NCBI RefSeq assembly: GCF_030814435.1
Contig: NZ_JAUSUW010000021.1
Span: forward strand, 1-45,647
Direction: 5' to 3'
From: Peteryoungia aggregata LMG 23059
Lineage (GTDB): Bacteria > Pseudomonadota > Alphaproteobacteria > Rhizobiales > Rhizobiaceae
DNA length: 45,647 nucleotides
The translations under genes were made by a program, and so were the position numbers. Below are positions 33,951-41,060 of this stretch, piece after piece (within the stretch, counting starts at the first letter, position 1; each line of letters opens with the position of its first letter). Under the pieces are notes generated by a model that did not search any database, was not told the origin of the DNA, and saw only the letters and a program-made list of their open reading frames with translations.

Positions 33951-33981
33951 TTGACGTCGATCATTGGAACGTATAGTGAAC
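33951..33981 (+). promoter_or_regulatory. SOS (LexA) box over the promoter of the radical SAM-UdgX operon
   Basis: GAAC-GTATAGT-GAAC (33967-33981) is an exact match to the alphaproteobacterial LexA site GAAC-N7-GAAC (GTTC-N7-GTTC on the other strand). TTGACG at 33951 is a good -35 and TATAGT at 33972, inside the box, a good -10 (15-nt spacer). Transcription would begin near 33984, 3-4 nt before the ATG at 33988, giving an effectively leaderless mRNA. Confidence 0.75.
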
Positions 33982-33987
33982 ATTCTC

Positions 33988-35217
33988 ATGAGGAAGTCAC
34001 TCAAAGAACGTCTCGCCATTCTCTCCGATGCCGCCAAGTACGACGCCTCCTGTGCGTCCAGCGGGACAACGAAACGCGACTCCTCGGCCTCTGGAGGACT
34101 GGGCTCCACAGAGGGATCGGGCATCTGTCATGCCTATGCGCCTGACGGGCGCTGCATCTCGCTGCTGAAGATCCTGCTCACCAATTTCTGCATCTACGAC
34201 TGTGCCTATTGCATCAATCGTTCGTCGAGCAATGTGGAGCGGGCGCGTTTCACGCCTGATGAAGTGGTGTGGCTGACGATCGAGTTCTATCGACGCAATT
34301 ATATCGAGGGCCTGTTCCTGTCGTCGGGCATCATCCGGTCCTCTGATGACACGATGGCGGAGATGGTCAAGGTTGCGCGGGATCTGCGGACGAAGCATGA
34401 TTTCCGCGGCTACATCCACCTGAAGACGATCCCGGAGGCATCCGGCCATCTGGTCGAGGAAGCAGGGCGTTACGCCGACCGCCTGTCGATCAACATCGAG
34501 CTTCCGACAGATCAGGGGCTCGAGCGTTATGCGCCAGAGAAGCGGCCGATCAACATCCGTCGATCCATGGCTGATCTGCGTCTCAAGATCGACGAGGCGC
34601 GCGAGCCAACGCTTTCCGGTCGGCGCAAGACGTTCGTGCCCGGTGGGCAGAGCACGCAGATGATCGTCGGCGCCGATGGCGCCAGTGACGCGACGATCCT
34701 CGGATCCAGTGCGCGGCTCTACAGCAGCTATGGACTGAAGCGTGTCTACTACTCGGCTTTCAGCCCGATTCCCGACAGTTCGCGCAGCCTGCCGCTGATC
34801 AAGCCGCCCCTGATGCGCGAGCATCGCCTCTATCAGGCAGACTGGCTCTATCGCTTCTACGGCTTTTCGATCGATGAGATCGCGTCGATCGGGGAGGGCG
34901 GGATGCTCGACCTTGAACTGGATCCGAAGCTTGCCTGGGCGCTTGCGAACCGCGACCGCTTCCCGGTGGACGTCAACACGGCGGATCGCGAGACACTGCT
35001 TCGGGTACCCGGCTTTGGCACGAAGACGGTCAATTCACTGCTTTCGGCACGTCGCCATCGGCGCGTTCGGCTGGAGGATCTTTCGTCGCTCGGTGTCTCG
35101 CTGAAAAAGGTACGGTCCTTTATCGCTGCGGAGGGCTGGTCACCTCATCGAAGTCTGGACCGGTCGGATCTCCGGGCGGTGTTTGCGCCGCCGGCCGAAC
35201 AGCTCACGCTCTTCTGA
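33988..35217 (+). CDS. DNA modification/repair radical SAM protein with helix-hairpin-helix
   Basis: A 409-residue protein of the family named putative DNA modification/repair radical SAM protein (rSAM linked to UDG). The 4Fe-4S/SAM motif CxxxCxxC is at Cys68-Cys72-Cys75 (NFCIYDCAYCINR). Residues 327-384 form a helix-hairpin-helix DNA-binding unit (VDVNTADRETLLRVPGFGTK). Reaction and substrate are unknown; DNA contact is inferred from the HhH and the partner gene. The ATG at 33988 has no Shine-Dalgarno and sits 6 nt from the SOS box, consistent with leaderless initiation; a GTG at 33976 inside the box is less likely. The stop overlaps the next start (TGATG). Confidence 0.9.
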   Translation: MRKSLKERLAILSDAAKYDASCASSGTTKRDSSASGGLGSTEGSGICHAYAPDGRCISLLKILLTNFCIYDCAYCINRSSSNVERARFTPDEVVWLTIEFYRRNYIEGLFLSSGIIRSSDDTMAEMVKVARDLRTKHDFRGYIHLKTIPEASGHLVEEAGRYADRLSINIELPTDQGLERYAPEKRPINIRRSMADLRLKIDEAREPTLSGRRKTFVPGGQSTQMIVGADGASDATILGSSARLYSSYGLKRVYYSAFSPIPDSSRSLPLIKPPLMREHRLYQADWLYRFYGFSIDEIASIGEGGMLDLELDPKLAWALANRDRFPVDVNTADRETLLRVPGFGTKTVNSLLSARRHRRVRLEDLSSLGVSLKKVRSFIAAEGWSPHRSLDRSDLRAVFAPPAEQLTLF

Positions 35218-36677
35218 TGCGGACCGTGACGCTGGAAGGGCGGGGTGACTGCGGTGAGTGGCGCGATGCCGCGCGGTCTTTGCTGGCCGATGCTGTGGAA
35301 CCGCAGGCGGTACGCTGGCAGCTTTCTGGGCAGGGGGACGATCTATTTGGCGCCGCGTTCGACGAAAAGCAGGATCAAGCGGCGCGCTCCAACATTGTCG
35401 TCCCTAAGGCGTTCATAGAGGCGGCGGAGGTGGCGCTATGCCATTCCGATCCGGATCGTTTCGCGCTTCTCTATCGCATCCTCTGGCGGCTACAGACGGA
35501 GCGCAGCCTGTTGCAGGTGACCTCCGACACCGACGTCGTGCAGTTGACGCGGTTGATCAAGAATGTCCGGCGCGACAGCCACAAGATGAAGGCCTTCGTG
35601 CGGTTTCGGGAGGTCGAGGCGGTGCAGGCGGGGCGAAGGCGTTTCGTCGCCTGGTTCGAGCCGGAGCATTTCATCGTCACGCGCACAGCCAGCTTCTTTC
35701 AGAGACGTTTCACCGACATGGACTGGCTGATTGCGACGCCGAAGGGCTCGGCCGCGTGGAATGGGCAGGTGCTGAAGACCTCGCAAGAGCCGGCAGTCCG
35801 GCCCGTTGCCGAAGACGAGACGGATGAACTTTGGCGGACTTATTTTGCCAATATCTTCAACCCTGCGCGCGTGAAGATCTGGGCGATGCAGTCGGAGATG
35901 CCGAAGAAATACTGGCGGAACATGCCGGAGGCCTCGCTCATCCCGGACCTGATCGCCGGTGCCGAACGGCGGGTGGCGGAAATGGCGGCGCGCGAGGCGA
36001 GCCAGCCGCCCGCCTTTCACGAACGGCTGCAGGCGCAGTGGCGCGGGCGGGAGGAGGAAGGCTCCTCGATCGATCAGCCGCCGCTTGAACGGCTCCGACG
36101 GGAGGCGGCTGACTGCACGCGCTGTCCGCTCCATTGCCATGCGACGCAGACGGTGTTCGGCGAGGGACCTGTTGATGCCGAGATCATATTCGTCGGCGAG
36201 CAGCCGGGCGATACCGAGGATCTCGCGGGGCGGCCATTTATCGGCCCGGCGGGTCAGGTCTTCGACGAGGCTGTTGCCGCTGCGGGGATCGACCGATCGC
36301 AGGTTTATGTCACCAATGCGGTCAAGCATTTCAAATATGAACGGCGCGGCAAGCGGCGCATTCACATGCGTCCGGATGCCGGCGAGGTGGCGCATTGCCG
36401 CTGGTGGGTGTCAAAGGAGATCGAGATCATCCGGCCGCGCATCGTCGTGGCGCTGGGGGCAACCGCCTATCTGTCGCTAACGGGCAAAAGCCGTCCGATC
36501 GCCGAGGTGCGTGGCATGCCGATCCCCATGCAGGACAACCGCATGCTGCTCGTCACGACCCATCCCTCCGCCATTCTGCGGATGCCGGACGAGGATCTCA
36601 AGGCGCGCAGTCTCGCGGCGTTCCGCTCGGACATGCTGGGCGTGAAGCGATTGCAGGAAACGCTGCCGGCGATGTGA
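35217..36677 (+). CDS. DUF4130-UdgX fusion (uracil-DNA glycosylase superfamily)
   Basis: 486 residues in two parts: DUF4130 (about 1-250) and a UDG domain (about 295-480). The UDG part has motif A GEQPGDTEDLAGRPFIGPAG (327-346), TNAVKHFKYE, the insert KRRIH (379-383) and THPSAILR (448-455). Cysteines 300, 303, 307 and 394 could bind an Fe-S cluster. KRRIH with its His (here His383) is the hallmark of UdgX, which in Mycobacterium smegmatis removes uracil and stays covalently bound to the abasic site. Start overlaps the radical SAM stop, so the two are made together. What DUF4130 does is unknown. Confidence 0.9.
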   Translation: MRTVTLEGRGDCGEWRDAARSLLADAVEPQAVRWQLSGQGDDLFGAAFDEKQDQAARSNIVVPKAFIEAAEVALCHSDPDRFALLYRILWRLQTERSLLQVTSDTDVVQLTRLIKNVRRDSHKMKAFVRFREVEAVQAGRRRFVAWFEPEHFIVTRTASFFQRRFTDMDWLIATPKGSAAWNGQVLKTSQEPAVRPVAEDETDELWRTYFANIFNPARVKIWAMQSEMPKKYWRNMPEASLIPDLIAGAERRVAEMAAREASQPPAFHERLQAQWRGREEEGSSIDQPPLERLRREAADCTRCPLHCHATQTVFGEGPVDAEIIFVGEQPGDTEDLAGRPFIGPAGQVFDEAVAAAGIDRSQVYVTNAVKHFKYERRGKRRIHMRPDAGEVAHCRWWVSKEIEIIRPRIVVALGATAYLSLTGKSRPIAEVRGMPIPMQDNRMLLVTTHPSAILRMPDEDLKARSLAAFRSDMLGVKRLQETLPAM

Positions 36678-36685
36678 CGACACCG

Positions 36686-38230
36686 TCAATGGCCACCGAT
36701 TCGGCTTTCGTCCAGTTCTGTGCGCGCATAGACCCTCGCGGCAATGGCCGCGAGTAGCAGGAGCGTTCCGGTTGCCAGGGCGCAGCAGAGCGCGAAGCCA
36801 CCGGCATAGCTGTCTCGTGCCAGATCCAGCCATGGAGCGGCTTCATTGCCGGTGCTGCGGGCGACCTCGAGCGCCGTTCCGAGTGCCGAGGTGACGGAAC
36901 CCCGATCTGCGGATGAAAGGCCGGACAGGTCCGCATCCTGCATGCCGAAGCGGTAAAACACGGTCCCGAGGCTGCCGAGCACGGCGACACCGAGCGCACC
37001 GCCGAACTCTGCGCTGGTTTCAGAAATGGCGGACGCCGAGCCGGCGCGCTCCGGCGGTGCCGTGCCGACGATCAGGCCCGTGGTCGTGAGGATGACAGGG
37101 ACGAAGCCAAGGCCCATGACCATGCTGGCGCCGAGCACGCCGACGAGGCTGGAATGGTAGGCGGCGATCGACATCAGCCCCGTGCCCAGCGCATTGACCA
37201 TCAGACCCAGCAGGACGGTACGGACCGGCCCCAACCGGTTTGTCACGCGCCAGGCCTGGAAGGACATGACGGTGAAGACCAGCGATGAGGGGATGGACCA
37301 GAGGGCGGCCTCAAGTGGTGTGAGCCCGATCACGAGCTGCAGGAAGAGGTTCTGGAAGAGGAATATGCCGAAGATGAAGAACACGCCTGCGAGATTGACC
37401 ATAAGCGAGGCGGTGAAGGCCGGTATCCTGAATAGGGCAAGGTCGATCATCGGGTGCTCCAGCACCTTTTGACGCTGCACGAAGACCACGCCAATGGCGA
37501 TGCCGAAAACGACCGGCAGGAGTTGCAAGGGCTCGAAGCCTTCGGCGGCCATCTTCTTGAAGCCGTAGACAATTGGCAGGACGGCGAGGAGCGAGAGGGC
37601 GACGCTCAGAAGGTCGAGGCGACCAGCATTGTCGTCCTTGTATTCCGGCAGGAGGAAGGGCGCGCTTGCCAAGAGGGCCGCCATGATCGGCACGTTGATG
37701 AGAAAGACCGAGCCCCAATGGAAATACTGGAGGAGCACGCCGCCGATCAGCGGGCCGATCAACCCGCCAAGGGCAAAGGCTGTGCCCCAGATGCTGATCG
37801 CACGATTGCGCTCGCTCTCATCGCGGAAGAGATTGACGACGAGCGAAAGGGTGGAGGGTGCAATGGTGGCGCCTGCAATGCCGAGCAGGGCGCGGGCGAC
37901 GATCAGCATCGACGCGGTGTTGGCAAAGGCCGCGAAGATCGAGGCGGCCCCGAAGAAGAAGGCGCCGATCAACAGCACCTTGCGCCGGCCGATGCGGTCC
38001 CCCAGCGTGCCCATGGTCACGAGAAAGCCGGCGACCATGAAGCCGTAGATGTCGTTGATCCACAGGAGCTGGGTGGCCGATGGATCGAGGTCGGCCACGA
38101 TCGCCGGCATGGCGAGGAACAGGACCGAGAGGTCCATCGAATAAATGAGGCAGGCGATGGACAGGATCAGCAGGCCGACCCATTCCCGGCGGGTCGCCTT
38201 TTCGGCGCCACCTTCAACAATCATGGACAT
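36686..38230 (-). CDS. MFS multidrug efflux transporter (DHA2, 14 TM)
   Basis: About 514 residues with 14 hydrophobic spans, of the EmrB/QacA group and most like SmvA/LfrA-type drug exporters. Motifs: LSVLFLAMPAIVADL (motif D1 region), the A motif GTLGDRIGRRKVLL, and the antiporter motif C region ALGGLIGPLIGG. Start set at the ATG at 38230; a TTG at 38245 is also open and a second ATG lies at 38224. It converges on the UdgX gene with only 8 nt between stops. Substrate unknown. Confidence 0.9.
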   Translation of the reverse strand: MSMIVEGGAEKATRREWVGLLILSIACLIYSMDLSVLFLAMPAIVADLDPSATQLLWINDIYGFMVAGFLVTMGTLGDRIGRRKVLLIGAFFFGAASIFAAFANTASMLIVARALLGIAGATIAPSTLSLVVNLFRDESERNRAISIWGTAFALGGLIGPLIGGVLLQYFHWGSVFLINVPIMAALLASAPFLLPEYKDDNAGRLDLLSVALSLLAVLPIVYGFKKMAAEGFEPLQLLPVVFGIAIGVVFVQRQKVLEHPMIDLALFRIPAFTASLMVNLAGVFFIFGIFLFQNLFLQLVIGLTPLEAALWSIPSSLVFTVMSFQAWRVTNRLGPVRTVLLGLMVNALGTGLMSIAAYHSSLVGVLGASMVMGLGFVPVILTTTGLIVGTAPPERAGSASAISETSAEFGGALGVAVLGSLGTVFYRFGMQDADLSGLSSADRGSVTSALGTALEVARSTGNEAAPWLDLARDSYAGGFALCCALATGTLLLLAAIAARVYARTELDESRIGGH

Positions 38231-38503
38231 GAGGCAATCTTTCAATTCAAGCGGTGGAAGAGTGCCTTAACGGACAACCATCGGCAAACCTCAAATATTG
38301 ATGGGATGGATCATGCCAGATGATCGGTCGAGGCGCGGCGGTGTCGAACCTTTCCGGGGATCAGGACGTCTCTTGTCGATGACAGCCGCGCGCCCTTCCA
38401 ACGTTTTCACCCTGTCGGCTTGTCAAGCCGGGGAGGGTCGCGTTTAACACGGGTTCGATCCTGCGCATCTGGTGAGACCACAGCAGGAATTGGGGGGCGC
38501 TGT

Positions 38504-39361
38504 TTGCAATCGACAATCGTTCTGACCGCTGTGGCCATGCTTGCCTTCGCTGCCAACTCGCTCTTGGCACGCGAGGCATTGGGCACGGTTTCGATCGAGG
38601 CGGCAGGATATACGGCCGTCAGGATCATCTCGGGGGCGGTTGTCCTTTATGGTCTGATGCGCCGCGGGCTGACTGTGTCGCGCGGAACGGGACCAGCCTT
38701 GCCTGGAGACTGGTGGGCCGCCACGGCGCTTTTCGTCTATGCCATCGCGTTTTCCGCCGCTTACCTGTCCCTTGGGGCCGCAACGGGTGCGTTGATCCTG
38801 TTTTCCTCGGTGCAGGCGAGCATGGTGACCTTCGGGCTGGTCAGGGGAGACCGCCCGAGCGTGCAGGAAATCATCGGCTTTGCGATCGCCTTTGCCGCTT
38901 TCGTCTATCTGATCCTGCCCGGCGTCGGGCGGCCTGATCCGGTCGGTTGCATGCTGATGATCGCGTCCGGCGTCGCCTGGGCGGTCTACACGCTGCGCGG
39001 GCGCGGGTCGCGTGATCCAATCGGCCAGACGGCGGGCAATTTTGTTCGCGCCTCAGCCTTTTGTCTGCCGCTTGCTGTTTTCGCCTACTTCAACGAGACC
39101 ACATCCACGACGGGTGCTCTTCTGGCGCTCGCCTCCGGTGTCATCGCTTCTGGGCTCGGCTACGCGATCTGGTACACGGCGCTGCGGGGTCTCACGACCT
39201 TTCAGGCTGCCTTGATCCAGCTTTCGGTGCCCGTTATCGCCGCGTTTGGCGCGATCCTCTTCCTGAGCGAGCAGTTGACGCTGCATTTCGTCGTTGCGGG
39301 CGCCTGCGTCATCGGCGGGATCGCTCTCGCCATTCTGGCAAAGCAGCAGCGGCAGGCCTGA
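38504..39361 (+). CDS. EamA/DMT superfamily transporter
   Basis: About 285 residues with ten hydrophobic spans in two EamA repeats (SIEAAGYTAVRIISGAVVL and the second GLGYAIWYTALRGL...PVIAAFGAILFLSE). Members export small metabolites or amino acids; substrate unknown. The N-terminus LTAVAMLAFAANSLLAREAL fits a start at the TTG at 38504, with GGGGGG about 5 nt upstream. The frame remains open to 38420 but that part is hydrophilic and unlike the family. Confidence 0.85.
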   Translation: MQSTIVLTAVAMLAFAANSLLAREALGTVSIEAAGYTAVRIISGAVVLYGLMRRGLTVSRGTGPALPGDWWAATALFVYAIAFSAAYLSLGAATGALILFSSVQASMVTFGLVRGDRPSVQEIIGFAIAFAAFVYLILPGVGRPDPVGCMLMIASGVAWAVYTLRGRGSRDPIGQTAGNFVRASAFCLPLAVFAYFNETTSTTGALLALASGVIASGLGYAIWYTALRGLTTFQAALIQLSVPVIAAFGAILFLSEQLTLHFVVAGACVIGGIALAILAKQQRQA

Positions 39362-39379
39362 GCCTCCGCTCGCCGTCCT

Positions 39380-39859
39380 TCACGTGCCCTGAGCCGAGGC
39401 GTGGAGCGCCGTGACATGAGCGTCCAGACGGGCGAGCGTCTGCTGGCCGCCTTCCACGGCACCGAACTCGAAGGTCGCATCGCGTGCCTCCCGTGTCGCA
39501 AAGATGAGGGTGAGGATGACGCGGGTCCGTTCGCCTTCATCGCGAAGAGTAATGACACCTTCGAAATGCGCAGGTTCTCCCATCTCGCCACCGTGTTGAT
39601 ACGCGATGCGATTGGGTGGCGAGATGTCCTGGTAGCGGATCCAGTTTGGCCAGTCCTTGCCGTCGGGACCATGCATGGTGTAGCGCCAGAGCCCACCCAC
39701 TGAGAAATCCATCTCGTGGGTTTCGTTCCGGAAACCATCCGGTCCCCACCAGGCGTCGAGATTGCGGGCATCGGAGAACATCTCGAAGACAAGGCCGATG
39801 GGCGCGCCGACCAGGCGCTCGACCTCAAGGATTCTGGCAGGATCCAGCTCAACTGCCAT
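39380..39859 (-). CDS. SRPBCC family protein (AHSA1-like), second copy
   Basis: A 159-residue START-like ligand-binding fold of the AHSA1/CalC group: RILEVERLVGAPIGLVFEMF, NLDAWWGPDGF, GGLWRYTMHGPDG and FEGVITLRDEGERTRV. Function unknown. Starts 1 nt after the stop of the other SRPBCC gene (TGATATG), hence coupled. Last gene of the ArsR-SRPBCC-SRPBCC operon. The two SRPBCC proteins are clearly related (both have the WWGPxGF block), so this is an old tandem duplication. Confidence 0.88.
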   Translation of the reverse strand: MAVELDPARILEVERLVGAPIGLVFEMFSDARNLDAWWGPDGFRNETHEMDFSVGGLWRYTMHGPDGKDWPNWIRYQDISPPNRIAYQHGGEMGEPAHFEGVITLRDEGERTRVILTLIFATREARDATFEFGAVEGGQQTLARLDAHVTALHASAQGT

Positions 39860-39860
39860 A

Positions 39861-40301
39861 TCACTGGTTTCCTTCTTGAAGGACCTGTTCAAGGCGATCG
39901 AGATTCTGTTCGTTGGCTGCTCGAATGAACTTTTGGAGCTCGCGGTTTTCCTCCGTCGGCTCGAAGAGCATACGCCATTGCAGTCGCGTGCCCGGTTCCG
40001 CTTCCTCGAAGGTCATCTCCAGTGTGAAGACATGCATCGGTTCGTGATGAAGGGCGACCACACGTCTTGGAGCCTCGATCTCGTGAAAGGTCCAGCGGTT
40101 GGCGAAATCGGTGCCGTCGGAGGATGTCATGGTGACGCGCCAGTCGCCGCCGACGCGGAAGTCGAATGCGTCGATGCGATTGGTGAAGCCGTGTGGTCCC
40201 CACCAGAGCGCAAGCGTTGAGGGATCGGCGATTGCGTTGAACACGGCGGTCGGCTCCGCGGTCAGAACACGCTCATTCAGGATTTCCAGCTGGTCGGTCA
40301 T
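39861..40301 (-). CDS. SRPBCC family protein (AHSA1-like), first copy
   Basis: A 146-residue protein: LEILNERVLTAEPTAVFNAI, LALWWGPHGFTN, GGDWRVTMTSSDG and a C-terminal helix LQKFIRAANEQNLDRLEQ. Its ATG overlaps the ArsR stop as ATGA. Proteins of this type often follow an ArsR gene; a role in binding a hydrophobic ligand that the regulator also responds to is a guess. Confidence 0.88.
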   Translation of the reverse strand: MTDQLEILNERVLTAEPTAVFNAIADPSTLALWWGPHGFTNRIDAFDFRVGGDWRVTMTSSDGTDFANRWTFHEIEAPRRVVALHHEPMHVFTLEMTFEEAEPGTRLQWRMLFEPTEENRELQKFIRAANEQNLDRLEQVLQEGNQ

Positions 40302-40651
40302 TTCTCGTCGTCCTTCACGTCTTTGCGTTCATTCTGGAGCGCAGCCAGATAGTCTTCCAGGCGATCCAGCCTCTGCTCCCAGAGCTTGCGGTAATTGCCC
40401 AGCCATCCATCGACGGCTTGCAAGGGGGCAGGTTCGATGCGGCAGGGACGCCATTGGGCGCTGCGTCCCCTCGAGATGAGTTTTGCGCGTTCCAGCACTT
40501 TCAGATGCTTGGACACCGCGGGCAGGCTCATCGCGAAGGGTTCCGCCAATTCGTTGACCGTGGCCTCGCCTGTCGAGAGGCGCGCGAGGATGGCGCGACG
40601 CGTCGGGTCGGCCAGTGCGGCCAGCGTCAGGGATAGCGGGTCGTTGCTCAT
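40298..40651 (-). CDS. ArsR-family regulator of the SRPBCC operon
   Basis: A 117-residue winged helix: SLTLAALADPTRRAILARL, recognition helix MSLPAVSKHLKVLERAKLISRG and wing, then a C-terminal helix LWEQRLDRLEDYLAAL. No metal-binding CxC is present. The ATG at 40651 fits the family. First gene of the operon and probably its autorepressor, given the palindrome on its start. Confidence 0.92.
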   Translation of the reverse strand: MSNDPLSLTLAALADPTRRAILARLSTGEATVNELAEPFAMSLPAVSKHLKVLERAKLISRGRSAQWRPCRIEPAPLQAVDGWLGNYRKLWEQRLDRLEDYLAALQNERKDVKDDEK

Positions 40652-40653
40652 GA

Positions 40654-40669
40654 TTATCCAAATGGTTAA
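40654..40669 (-). promoter_or_regulatory. Palindromic operator candidate for the ArsR regulator
   Basis: TTATCCAAATGGTTAA: arms TTA-CCA and TGG-TAA around a short centre, ending 3 nt before the ArsR ATG. A related half-site TTGGTTTAA follows at about 40678. It overlaps the ribosome binding region, so a bound repressor would block the promoter or leader. Confidence 0.45.
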
Positions 40670-40785
40670 ATAACTACTTGGTTTAATAATGGCGAAGACG
40701 TTGGGAGTCAAGCGCGAGCGGGGAGGCCGGGCTTTGCCCGAAACAACCGAGCTTGCCTCTGCCTATCCGAGCGAGTTTCTTCCGA

Positions 40786-40971
40786 TCAGTCGAAAAATTG
40801 CAAAAATGCCGCGATGATCGTTGCGCCACCGATCGGGGCAATGAACAACAGCAGGATGTTGAAGCCGATGATGGCCATCAGTGTCTTCTGCTGACGCGGT
40901 GTCAGGGAAGGGCGCCCCGGTTCTCCTGGCGGATCCGGTGGCGGTGTGTAGTTCTTGAGGTCAAGAAACAT
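40786..40971 (-). CDS. Small single-span membrane protein
   Basis: 61 residues: a proline-rich polar head (NYTPPPDPPGEPGRPSLTPRQQ) and one membrane span (about LMAIIGFNILLLFIAPIGGATII) ending in a short tail. No family recognised. AGG lies about 10 nt before the ATG. It stands alone between carB and the ArsR operon. Confidence 0.6.
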   Translation of the reverse strand: MFLDLKNYTPPPDPPGEPGRPSLTPRQQKTLMAIIGFNILLLFIAPIGGATIIAAFLQFFD

Positions 40972-41060
40972 GACGGTGGACCTGTCTCGGCTGCCTGCGA
41001 GGAGGAGTTATCCTTCCTTACATAGGCAGCGGAGACAGATTTCCACCGTGAGTCAGCCGT

